The notes under the pieces were generated by a model. That model was not told the DNA's origin. It saw only the letters and a list, made by a program, of their open reading frames with translations, and made no database searches. Below are positions 49,394 through 59,271 of a stretch of 64,000 bases of DNA, one piece after another. A program made the translations under genes and the position numbers. The stretch's first letter is position 1. Each line of letters begins with the position of its first letter. The DNA is from Gremmenia infestans (lineage: Eukaryota > Ascomycota > Leotiomycetes > Helotiales > Hamatocanthoscyphaceae): assembly GCA_032629725.1 (NCBI GenBank), contig JAFEVB010000005.1, positions 868,001-932,000 of the forward strand. Direction: 5' to 3'.

Positions 49394-49576
49394 GCTAGGA
49401 TCTAACTTATAGTTTTATTATTATATAAATATATATATTAAAATAAACTATATAAAAGAGTATATTATAGAATAGATAATAATCCAAATTTAGTAAAGTG
49501 CCCGATTTTATAAGGTACGGTGCAGTACTAGCTGCATACCCCACTTCACGTGACATCCCATTTGGTCCCCACCACA
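49394..49576 (-). repeat. Right (5') LTR of the outer element, 183 bp, half unmutated
   Basis: Begins GCTAGGATCTAACTTATAG and ends GGTCCCCACCACA. Read on the minus strand it starts with TG (TGTGGTGGGGACC), as LTRs do. From about 49485 outward the copy keeps its C and G (for example TTCACGTGACATCCC), while the corresponding inner part of the left copy is converted to T and A. Confidence 0.9.
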
Positions 49577-50352
49577 CTAGTAGTTTTTGGGGGGTCTGAA
49601 TTGATGTACTTGTGCTAGAGAAACTCGACCACAACTTTTTGATTCACGGTCCGCGCTCGCCCATCTCGCCCTTATACAGTTGTTCGGTCGTAGAGAATAG
49701 CATCCATAACTTTCTTTTTAATAGACTACTCGAGCGCAAACTTCGTTATATTTCAATTGATTCAAAATCCGTTGGCGATTGAGGGGTCTCTTGACGGAAC
49801 CGGCACAAAGTGTGCTTGATGCTATCCTATAAACTGTACTACAGATTTTTTTTTCTTGCAATTTCATGCAGGTTTATTGCACTATGCTCGTTCCACAATG
49901 AAATCCACAACAAGGACAGGTAAATGGAGGAACAAAAGTAAGATAGATATGGAGGAAGGTCGTCACGGCTCGACCAGTTTCTACTCTGAATTTGGTCGTC
50001 GCGTTTTAGACGCGTAGACGGACTGCTGATTGTTCCTAGGTAACGTCTTACCAGACCAAACCTTGCAATGATTGGGCATGATATCCCCAGTATCTCGAGT
50101 TCTACAAACTTAAAACTACGGACGATATTTGCGATAGGTGCTAAACATGGAGATACTACAGAACCTGCTTGGCCAGCAGGCCGACTTGTTTCCAAAGTAA
50201 TGGCCATTAGCATTCACCGTCTTTCCTCTAGATAAATTTCACCAACAAGGCAGCGGCATATAAAAATCGTGGAGTACTTAAATCCACAACGACTTTCAGT
50301 GCCACTCTTCTTTCTCTTCCATCATTGAATTTTTCCATCTTTAAATTTTTCC
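49577..50352. other. Intergenic, promoter side of the sugar-transporter pseudogene
   Basis: Normal composition resumes abruptly at the end of the LTR. No gene supported; a 124-codon minus-strand frame at 49839-50213 has no motif. Confidence 0.45.
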
Positions 50353-52150
50353 ATGTGGAGATTCATCATGGGGTATACAACACTTTGGAAGAGGCTCTCG
50401 CCAAGTCAGCTGAATCTTGCCATCCAAGTATTCTCTCTCGTTAGCATCTTCTTCGAGGGATATGATCAAGGTGTCATGGGGGGAGTCAACTCCTCCCCTC
50501 GATATGTCTCCGAGGTTGGAATTGGCGGATCCGATGGCGTTATAACAGACACTCTCCACAAAGGTGGCATTGTCTCCATTTATTACCTTGAGTGTATTAT
50601 CGGCTGTTTCGCTGGAGGATGGTGGGCTGATAGAATTGGTCGCATCAATGGGTCAGTACGTTCTAATTGAATTTGAGGATTACGAGCTGATGATTATCAG
50701 ATTGTGCCTAGGATCATTATTTGCGCTCATTAGTGGAGTTCTCCAAGCCGCAACCCAGTCTAGCAATTTCATCCTCATTGCTCGTATTGTAAGTGGACTT
50801 GGTACTGGTGCTTTGACAGGTAATACTCCAGTACTGACCTCAGAAACCTCTACTGCACAGCATCGGGGTGGCTTTCTAGGGTACATTTTTATAGCGAACT
50901 GTAAGTGCTTACGACCCGAGCTCGAGAAACTTCTTAATAGTAACGAGTTTTAGATCTTGGAATTTCTGTGGCTTATTGGCTCTCCTTTGGACTTGCTTTC
51001 ATTGAGCAAGGCCGCTCCAAAATTCGATGGCGGTTTCTGCTCGCTTCCAAGTGCCTTCCAGCTATTTTACTTCTCGCCGGCATCAAAATGCTCCCGGAAA
51101 GTCCTCGATACCTTGCATTAGCTGGACGTGTCGCCGAGGCACGAGAAGTACTTGAGGCAATTCGTGGAAACTTCAACACCGATACCCAAATTGAATTTGC
51201 GGAAATCATAGCAGTGGCAGAAACTAACAAGCGCAGCTCTCCCATGCAATTCATCAAGGTCTTGGTCGGCCGTAGTGGGAAGCCTAAATCGAACTTGGAT
51301 CGCCGGGCGTGGTTATGTCTCTGGTTGCAGATCATGGCTTCGTGGACTGGTATTACAGTATGTAGTCTCGTTTACTTTTGAGATACTCTTTCTGTTAAAT
51401 ACTGATATTCTGTGCCTTTTCCGGCCGTGACCGCACACTCGCCAATCCTACTTTCCAAACTGGATACAATTCACTCACTTATAACGGGCTTGCAGGAGGT
51501 CTCAACACGATCGGCATAGTTGGCACAATAATCAGCGCTCAGATTGTTGACCAATTTGGACGACGCACTTGTTTAATAGGCGGCTCTTTTGGTCTCTTTG
51601 CTGTCAATCTCATCGCCGGGGTGCTCTACGAGGCCTCACGGGGGCAATCGGATTAATCATTACAATTTGCTCCCGCTGCTATGTGCATGCTATTCCTTTT
51701 CAATTTCTTGTATGCTTCTATGTGGGGTACCGTAGCATTTCTAATCCCGACAGAAATCTGGCCTTCAGATATGCGTGCTCAAGGCAATGGGTTTGGAATT
51801 ACCGGATGGGCGATTGGTGTTGGGATGACGGTCTTGGTCAATCCCATGATGTTCAAGGTTCTCGAAAATTGCACGTACTTCCTGTTTGCGGGCTTGAATT
51901 TGCTTTGGATACCAATGGTATATCTCCGTAAGTCTTCCTACAATTAGGTGAGCTTCAAAGCTGCACACCCCTAACAGCGTTAATAATCTACCCCGAAACA
52001 GCAAATAGGTCGCTTGAATCGATCGAAGCGTTGTTTTCTACAAAGAGTCCTTTCAACTGGAACATGGAGAAGGCTTATACAAAGCGGGATCAAAGATTAG
52101 TGGAGCAGGGCTTGTCTATCGTATTAGAGAGTGGCCATGAGACTAAATAG
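50353..52150 (+). pseudogene. MFS sugar-porter family transporter, multiply broken
   Basis: Exons 50353-50651, 50701-50900, 50954-51357, then a damaged part from about 51424, and a last exon at 51978-52150. Sugar-porter landmarks are FFEGYDQGVMGGVN, GGWWADRIGRING, LPESPRYLALAGR, GRRAWLCLWLQIMASWTGIT-like text, IPTEIWPSDMRAQGNG and YPETANRSLESI. Three lesions are visible. First, homology resumes at 51424 (AVTAHSPILLS) but no AG precedes it, so intron 3 has lost its acceptor. Second, the frame changes by one base at about 51455-51460 before TGYNSLTYNGLAGG. Third, an in-frame TAA sits at 51654-51656 inside GQSD-stop-SLQFAP. The family would import a hexose or related sugar with protons. It lies 0.8 kb from the retroelement block. 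Confidence 0.85.
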
Positions 52151-52512
52151 AAGTAAATATGCATCTCATATAGATGGTAGCGATGCATAAAGGACAAGGC
52201 TAGACGGAAATCTGCCTAGCTAAGGGGTGTTTCAAAAAATTGTACTCTAGTAAAATGAATATTTTGGCTAGCTAAGGCCAACCGCGAGATCAGCTAGGTT
52301 TCTTTTTCGGTTTCCGAGGATCTGTAATGGGTATGCCACGGCCTACACGTGACCCAAATGTCACTAGTGTCACTAGCGCCATTGGCCTTCATGTCAGGCT
52401 CCTTTCTAGCTAGCATCAGTCAATCGAGACCTCCACACGTAAAATACCTGAACTCCCCATAGGCTCACGTCTCTCTTTCGTAAAAACTCTGTTCGTCTTC
52501 GACTGCTGAAGG
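52151..52512. other. Intergenic
   Basis: 362 bp, promoter of the HET gene. Two copies of GTCACTAGTG-like text (AATGTCACTAGTGTCACTAGCGCC at about 52357-52380) form a short direct repeat. Nothing coding. Confidence 0.5.
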
Positions 52513-54276
52513 ATGGTGACCGACGTGGAGCTTGAGGAGGAAGAACAGCGTCTCGGTACCTGGCCTCGTCGACTGCTATACATTCCAACCCTTACCTCGT
52601 ATGAATGGCAGGATGGAAATGTATACGGTGGCCATAGGTGCCCGAGATATGCCGCGATTACGTACACATGGGGTCGCTGGCGTATAAAGGATCCAAAAGC
52701 AGCTGGATCCGCCAAAGCTTTACCCATCAAATTCGAATCAAATGCGCCCAGTTGGAAGATACCTGCAATCGAACCCAGCTACTTCGATGTTGATGACTTT
52801 CGTAATATCCTTGAGGTGGCCCGAACGCGTATCCCAAAAGAATTACAGGGCGTCGCATGGAAGCCTCCCCAGTTCGTTTGGCTGGATGTCGCTTGCATTG
52901 ACCAGACAAACTACAACCCTCGAAGTGATGCGGAAATCGGTAGGCAGGCTATGATATTTAAGGGTGCGCAGATCGTATATACATGGCTTGCTAAAACCGA
53001 CCACAAAAGCCTTGAAGAGGGTTTAAAGACAATATTTGCATTTGGGGACATTTCTTACGACGAAGCTAGAGGCAGTTGGGGCGAAGCTGCGGTGATGACC
53101 GAAACCGAACACCTCCAGAGAACAAGAGAAGTCTTGTCCGCGCTCGAAAATATTCTTAAAGACAAATGGTTTTCCAGCCTGTGGACCCTACAAGAAGCGT
53201 ATCTCCGCAGTGATGCAGTAATCTTGTCACGCAAAGGCGAAGCATACGTAAGAGACTGGGCTGACGCGTCGCTCAGAGATTTGTTCGACTGCGGACGAGA
53301 TATTGATATGTACCTGCGTAGGAAGTTGAATACAGATTTATCGTTGAGCAAAGCTGATACCAAAAGATTCACTGAATCACTGGCATTAATCCAGAGATGT
53401 GGAATTTCCGCGCTGGTGACAAAGAATGACATGGCAGCCTATGGCTCTGCGATCAAACGGCAGACGACACGCAATGAAGACCAGCTTTATGCCATTCAAC
53501 AAATCTTTGGACTTCGTCTGGGAAAAACATCGCTTGATGCTCGTTTCAGAAGCGCTACGACCTTATCTGAATTGCGCGAGCAATTTTCGGAGGAGATGCT
53601 CCGCTGCCAACCCTTCTGTAGTGTTTTGGTCATTCACGCTATTGAGGCAGAAGAAGGTAAAGGATGGATGATTCCTGGCAACATAATAATCCCGGAAGCC
53701 CATATGTTTGGCAATGTCGTTCCAGGCTTAGAAGATCACACTAGGTGGAATGGCGCCGCCAGCTTCACCAACGAATGGGTTCATGGCGTATCAATCGCCC
53801 GGTTTTCTGGGCTGACATGCTCGTTTTCGGAGCTGGAAGAGGCATGTACTCGTGCGTGCAGGTGGCCACCAGTGGCCCAAGATCTAAACAGACCCGAAAG
53901 TACGCGAAATGTGCTATATCTTTGTCCCGACAATTGCATCGAAATGCGGGAACTCAATGTGCACTGGGAAGATTTCCTACCAGCGCTGACTGAGGTACCA
54001 AGAGCAGCACAGCAAGAACTTCAACAGAAGCTAAGAAATGCCTTCTCTCCAGAACGCCTTCAGGTACTCTGGATGGGATGTCGAAAAATGTCGAGGTACC
54101 GGGTTGGATTATTGATGGTACATAGGACACATACTAAAGGATTCAAATACTGGCGGCGCATTGCACTACTTTCTTGGAATACTGTTTATACGGAGAAGAA
54201 TGAGATTCAGTGTGATGACTATGAATTCCTTCATGGGAAAAGAGATTGGAAAGTTACATCGGACTGTTTCGGATAG
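52513..54276 (+). CDS. HET-domain (heterokaryon incompatibility type) protein
   Basis: Single exon, 587 aa. The HET domain (PF06985) occupies about residues 46-235. Its three conserved boxes are present: YAAITYTWG (46-54), PQFVWLDVACIDQTN (119-133) with EIGRQAMIFKGAQIVYTWL following, and WFSSLWTLQEAYL at about residue 220. The remainder (250-587) has no repeats, NACHT or other recognised domain. HET proteins mediate nonself recognition and cell death after hyphal fusion, or are orphan members of a very large fungal family. A Tc1/mariner copy begins 65 bp after the stop, so the 3' UTR and poly(A) region are likely altered. The coding frame itself is clean. Confidence 0.9.
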   Translation: MVTDVELEEEEQRLGTWPRRLLYIPTLTSYEWQDGNVYGGHRCPRYAAITYTWGRWRIKDPKAAGSAKALPIKFESNAPSWKIPAIEPSYFDVDDFRNILEVARTRIPKELQGVAWKPPQFVWLDVACIDQTNYNPRSDAEIGRQAMIFKGAQIVYTWLAKTDHKSLEEGLKTIFAFGDISYDEARGSWGEAAVMTETEHLQRTREVLSALENILKDKWFSSLWTLQEAYLRSDAVILSRKGEAYVRDWADASLRDLFDCGRDIDMYLRRKLNTDLSLSKADTKRFTESLALIQRCGISALVTKNDMAAYGSAIKRQTTRNEDQLYAIQQIFGLRLGKTSLDARFRSATTLSELREQFSEEMLRCQPFCSVLVIHAIEAEEGKGWMIPGNIIIPEAHMFGNVVPGLEDHTRWNGAASFTNEWVHGVSIARFSGLTCSFSELEEACTRACRWPPVAQDLNRPESTRNVLYLCPDNCIEMRELNVHWEDFLPALTEVPRAAQQELQQKLRNAFSPERLQVLWMGCRKMSRYRVGLLMVHRTHTKGFKYWRRIALLSWNTVYTEKNEIQCDDYEFLHGKRDWKVTSDCFG

Positions 54277-54341
54277 TTATCATTGCATTATCGCTAGCCC
54301 GTATATGGAATTGGTAAAGCGTTTCTTGAACGACGATTGTA

Positions 54342-54372
54342 AGAGTAAGGGCCACCACACACGGCCCACCTC
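54342..54372 (+). repeat. Left terminal inverted repeat of the Tc1/mariner element
   Basis: 31 bp, reverse complement of 55653-55683 without mismatch. Confidence 0.93.
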
Positions 54373-55652
54373 GCTAGAACCACCATTTTCTACCCTCCCT
54401 CTTTAATTATAAATAACTTTTTATTTTATCAATAGAATTGCACCAAATTAAAAATGTAGATTAATTAATAGTAGCTAATCTATATACCGTAATCACATCT
54501 TCCAATTTACAGGTTAATTATTTAGTATAATACTAGAAGTTATATGGATCTACCTGCTCCTATAGCTTTTATAACTCCCTTTATATATCCTCCTTATTTT
54601 TAGGTATATATGCTAATTTCTTTAGCTCTTCTTTTATCCATCGCTAGACCTTCTTAATAGGATTTAAATCAGGTAAAGAAGGAGGCTACTTAAACCTGCA
54701 GATTCTATACTAGAGCCTTAGTAAACAGGCACTCCCTATATACACCTTTATCCTATCTTCTATAAAGATATACTCTAGACTAAGCTTATTAAAAAGCGGG
54801 AAAATAAGAGGTTCTAAGACTTGCTATAGGTAGGCCTTAGAGCAAATTCCCTTATAGCTAGGGAGCTTCTATATAAACACTAATTCTAACTTATAGTCCT
54901 AGCCTATTACTCCCTAAATTATTACTAATACCTTTCTAGATCTATAAATAGACTATATGCAATTAGTATAGCGCTTTTTATCTATCTGCTATATAACCTA
55001 GATCCTTCTAGTCTTCCTTGTTTTAAATATAGCTTTATCTAACTATATAACCTTTCTCTAATCCTCTCTAACCCTCCTATCTTATCTAAAAGCAGCATAG
55101 TTAGATATTCCCTACTACCTATGCTCTAATGCAAAACCTAGTCTCTTCTTAGCTTGCTTGCATAATATATAAGGCTATAGGCATGCAATGCAGCGTTAAT
55201 AGCCTGCATGCTATAGTTCTTATTAAATTGTACAGGTAGAAGCTTAGATGCCTAGTTAACTTTACACTTATAAAAAAGTAAAGCAGCAGAAAGACTAGTC
55301 TTTTAATATATATTAGATGCAGCAGCAGATCTCTCTAATAGATATTAAATAAGGCTTTAGAGCCTTCTTTCTACGCTCTCTATAGCTTAATTCTTAGTGG
55401 ATAATATAGCAAATTATACATCTAGGGAGGAAGGTCTTAGAAGCGATTTAGCGTTACGATTTTCTATTACGCTAGAGGTTCTAGACTATAATATGCATAG
55501 GAGTAGGCTATTTGCTATAGTCTTTTTAGGGAGGCGAACTAAATATAAGATTATTATTTATAATAAAATTAGGATGCTTTTAATAGTTAGTTGAATTAAA
55601 AATAATTATTTAGAAAGGGAGGTTAAAAATTGGGAAATCCAAATTTCGCTTA

Positions 55653-55683
55653 GAGGTGGGCCGTGTGTGGTGGCCCTTACTCT
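55653..55683 (-). repeat. Right terminal inverted repeat of the Tc1/mariner element
   Basis: 31 bp, reverse complement of 54342-54372 without mismatch; followed by TA. Confidence 0.93.
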
Positions 55684-55685
55684 TA

Positions 55686-57017
55686 TCACCGTTTACTATT
55701 CCGCGGTGCCAATCTGTCCTACGACCTGTTGTATTTGGCTAAAAGGAGCGGCATATACGACGCTAGGAAAGAATAACATCGAGAGTGATAACGAGCTTGC
55801 GGCTCTACTAGGGCTGCGGCTGGACTGTCCTATCCTCCTTTTACTTTCTTAATTTAGTCGAAATATATTATAGCCTCACATTGCAAGGTATGCACAAAGG
55901 TTCCCATATATTTTTTATACTTAAGTAACGACCTGTCTTTTCCTATGCCTAATATCTAAGAAATTTGTTATTATATAGTAGTCCGCAACCCTACTTACTT
56001 GGTTAGTCTCGGCCCCTAATGAAATTACTAGCACCCATATTATCGTATTATGTGCTTGAAAAGGTAATAGTACGGGTTCTACTTCCTAGACTTTCTCCTT
56101 CGCCTGGAGAAGCCACCTAATTATAGGATTCAGAATATTAAACAAGGGCTTGCTAATGATCATGTTTGATAAATGGTAAAAGCATCTTCGGATCTAGACA
56201 TTCAGACTAAAATAGTAAATTTCAAGCAAATTGGTCTGCTTCTATAAACCTCTAGAGATCACACCGTCCACTCAATATTCTCTACTTCGAACGGCTTTAA
56301 CTAGCGCATATGATCATGTCTCCCAGGCCTAATTATTTATAAAATTGTGCGTTCGATTCACTATCGCTGGGCCAAGGACTTTCGGAAAGGTTAATTTTGT
56401 ATATGGGTCCAATCAGTCACATTTGCAACTCCGGAGTCGAATCGGAAAGCGTTACTAGAAGGTGCCCTAAAGTAGTGCGGTACGGAAGGATATTAATGAT
56501 ACTAGATTAAGCAAAGGACGTCTGGATTAGGTTATACTTATACTATTTACTTTATAGTTGCGGTAAGGAAAAAAGAAAGGAAAAGAAGAAGCATAAAAGG
56601 AAAATATTCAAGAGATATACCTACCTGCTATAATACTAAGCGATCTATGCTAGGAAAATTAATAAACCTATTATCGATAATAGGATATAGATTCTATTTA
56701 CTTTAGATAACTATAATATAAAGCAAAAATGGACTATTACATGTGATCTACAGCTTCGCGCTATAATCCTGGTCGCTTACTGCGTGAAGCGTCAGCGAAT
56801 AACTGGCCCCTAATAATAATATATTATTAGTAACCATAGATATGCCGTAAATTATATCGTATATATAGGAGTTAAATTGAAGGAATTACCATATACTTGA
56901 ATAAACAATCGTCCATATATACGTACATACAGGCAGTAACGGATGAGTCAGCCACCCCGTGTCTTGGATCTGCATCCAACGGCACAGCCAACAGCCTAGT
57001 TTGCAACTCCCATTTTC
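55686..57017. other. Intergenic, partly AT-rich
   Basis: 1.3 kb. The first part is the displaced 3' flank of the HET locus. 56500-56900 is TA-rich without readable relics. No gene or terminal repeat found. Confidence 0.4.
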
Positions 57018-58612
57018 ATGCTTTCATCCTTCTCATCACTAATATCAACCCGACCCATCAATAGAGACAGTATGTCTATCCTATTAACTATCAGCAGTCT
57101 GATAGCAACATCTATCTTTGGCGTAAGTTACTTTGGACATCTGCGAAAGGCAGTTGCTAACGCAAACTTCGATCAGTATTTCATTACCAATGCCTTTTAC
57201 AACGCATTCTTCCATCCGTTAGCGAAATTTAAGGGTCCGAGACTCTGGGGTATGTCTAGAACACCATTCATCAATGCTATGCTCTCTGGCACCCTTCCGT
57301 TTCGCGTCAAGAGTCTTCATGATGAATATGGCAGCATCGTGAGAGTTGCTCCAGATGAGTTGTCCTTCACGGATTCCGGAGCATGGAAGGATATCTACTT
57401 GAACAAATCGTTCATTCGTCCAAAGATTTGGGGCTCAAGACCACCTGGAGTTGAAGCCCACAACGTGATATCAGCTCCAGTCGCTGATCACGCTCGGTTT
57501 CGTAAGGCCTTCCAACCCGCTTTCTCGGACAAAGCAACGCGAAACTACGAGAAAACTGTTCAGTACTATAGCACCGCTTTGTATCCAAGTTGAAGGAATG
57601 TACAATCAAGGATGGAGGGGAAACTGCGGTCGTGGATCTGGTAAAATGGCTGAACTTTACAACGTTTGACATTATCGGCGATTTAGGCTGGGGCTCTGAT
57701 TTTGGGTGTCTTAAAGACACTCAATATCACCCATGGATCGCGGTGGTTCTTCACTTCAAAGCAGTTCTAATGGCAGTTTCTATCAAGTACTACCCGTGGC
57801 TTGAGGCCTTTCTAATGAGCATCACCCCAGCGTCGGCTTTGGCCGATCTTCAGAAAACACTTGCCACTACGCATACGAAAGTCAAAGACCGCCTGGCACA
57901 TGAACCTGAACATCCAGATATTATGTCGCACGTTATCGAACATAACAAGAAGTTTCCAGAGTCAAGTCTCTCGCAAGGGGAAATAGAAGCGAATTCGATG
58001 GCCGTCGTGGTAGCTGGAAGTGAAACTTTAACTACAGCTTTGACTGGGGCCGTTACCTACCTGCTGAGAGACTCGAAAGTCTTCAAAACCCTAGTTGAAG
58101 AGAACAGGGCAAACTTCTCGTCGGAGGATCAAATTTCGGCTGCCAGCACTGCAACGCTTCCATATCTGACTGCAGTACTCAACGAAACATTTCGCCTTTG
58201 TCCGCCTCTACCAGATGGACTGCGTCGCCAAATCCCAAAGGAAGGTGCTGTAATTTGCGGACACGCCATTCCGGAGGGTATAACTGTTTCGGTGCCCTGT
58301 TGGGCTACTTTCCGGTCGTCCTCCAATTTTGCCTCTCCTGATGTGTTTTTACCACAACGTTGGCTAAGCGAGTATTCGTCCGAATTTGAACTTGATAACA
58401 AAGCTGCTTTCCAACCCTTTTCGGCAGGACCCCACAACTGTATTGGACAGCCGTTGGCGTGGATGGAGATGCGTGTTATACTTTCTAAATTGATCTGGAA
58501 TTTTGATATCAATGCTCCTAGGGGCATAAATGTAGCGGATTGGAGCACGCAGAAAATCTATTGGACATGGGAAAAACGCCCGTTAGAGGTGGAACTCAAG
58601 AGAGCCAGATAA
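57018..58612 (+). pseudogene. Cytochrome P450, intronless, with one frameshift
   Basis: Frame 1 (57018-57593) gives an N-terminal anchor (MSILLTISSLIATSIFGVSY from the likely start at 57072), NAFYNAFFHPLAKFKGPRLW, DEYGSIVRVAPDELSF and FRKAFQPAFSDKA, and stops at 57591. Frame 3 continues from about 57572 (HRFVSKLKE) to the stop at 58610. It holds the I-helix AVVVAGSETLTTAL, the K-helix NETFRLCPP (ExxR) and the haem loop FSAGPHNCIGQPLAWMEMR with the Cys ligand. One base is missing near 57566-57575 and no GT/AG pair can bridge it. All catalytic elements are otherwise intact, about 530 aa in total. The sequence resembles the large fungal group around isotrichodermin C-15 hydroxylase; the substrate is unknown. 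It could be a very young pseudogene or a base-calling deletion. Confidence 0.87.
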
Positions 58613-58799
58613 ATCTCTTCTCCGAATTGCTTGAGAAGTATACTAAAGTGGGAATTAACATTGGTTGGGCCGGCGAACATTCACCAGGGCATCAGTTTCT
58701 ACGTCGAAAGGATTTTTAATTTAGAGAACGTGTCGGTACAAAACTTGTTCTCGCTATTTCCTATGATATCCCACCAGTGAAGATCGCCTATTTAATCCC

Positions 58800-59170
58800 C
58801 TATCCTTTGACGTCTTCTTCCTTGACCATGCTCGGTGCTTTATTGACGCTCGCTCTGTCCATCATCGCCTCGTGCCATTGCTTGAAGTTTGGATGGTCGT
58901 CATTATCCCACTCCGATCGACCTTGCATAAACATAGGAAGGGTAGCGCCCCATGATACATAAGCCAGATACGCATATGTAAATTTGTCTCCAACCAGCCA
59001 ATTGAATGTCTTGATTTAAACGTCTAGCATAGTCTCTGATCACCCGAGGGTCTGAAGAGACGAAATAGACTTTGAAGTCCCATCATCACCTGACGGATAG
59101 ATTCGTATGGCAAACGGTCCAGCCCTAGAATATTTTTGAACCTCTCAAATGCAACTCTTCCTAATAGCTT
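58800..59170 (-). pseudogene. Glutathione S-transferase C-terminal remnant
   Basis: The minus strand ends in a GST C-terminal-like segment: LVGDKFTYAYLAYVSW, then MFMQGRSEWDNDDHP, FKQWHEAMMDRASV and a TAG at 58800-58802. Just upstream another frame reads ERFKNILGLDRLPYES, matching the start of the helical domain, so a frameshift lies near 58990-59010. The thioredoxin-fold half is missing. Reads as an Ure2-like fungal GST fragment of about 120 codons. Confidence 0.6.
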
Positions 59171-59271
59171 CGTCATTCCATCTCAAGTACCAGAGGAAGA
59201 GGAAGGACATATTCGAATGACCAGTAACCCTTATAGCAACTCTCTTTTGCATCCAGAACACCTTTATCGTA

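Larger units (their letters stand above)
31618..49576 (-). mobile_element. Outer Ty3/gypsy LTR retroelement, RIP-degraded and split by a nested element
   Basis: An 18-kb block of extreme TA richness bounded by 183-bp direct repeats of equal length. Removing the nested element (41508-48100) leaves about 11.4 kb, long for a gypsy element, so further insertions are possible. On the minus strand a reverse transcriptase relic at 36960-37640 fixes the class and orientation; gag would lie toward 49 kb, integrase toward 34 kb. No open frame survives: the block contains practically no C or G outside certain contexts, as expected after RIP. CTAG flanks both ends (31614-31617 and 49577-49580), a possible 4-bp target duplication. 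The left copy of the terminal repeat differs from the right only by transitions. Confidence 0.88.
54342..55683 (-). mobile_element. Tc1/mariner-type DNA transposon, RIP-mutated
   Basis: 1342 bp bounded by perfect 31-bp terminal inverted repeats (54342-54372 and 55653-55683, outer end AGAGTAAGGGCCACCACACA) and flanked by TA on both sides (54340-54341, 55684-55685), the hallmark target duplication. The transposase relic is on the minus strand. Near its 3' end (about 54615-54700) it reads PPSLPDLNPIKKV and RWIKEELKKL, the DDE-box region of Tc1/mariner transposases, with TAG exactly where two conserved Trp (TGG) are expected. All frames are closed. The inverted repeats are GC-rich and unmutated, whereas the interior is very TA-rich. 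Confidence 0.9.

Noticed and set aside
31800..49394. CRISPR-like or satellite array in the TA-rich block
   Set aside because: The repetitive look comes from low complexity after RIP; there is no regular period, and the only clear repeats are the two LTR pairs.
49839..50213. 124-codon minus-strand frame beside the retroelement
   Set aside because: No motif, no splice or family support; chance open frame.
51358..51423. Alternative acceptor at the TTGCAG near 51497 to rescue the sugar transporter
   Set aside because: Using it deletes a conserved membrane segment and leaves the frame wrong, so it does not repair the gene.
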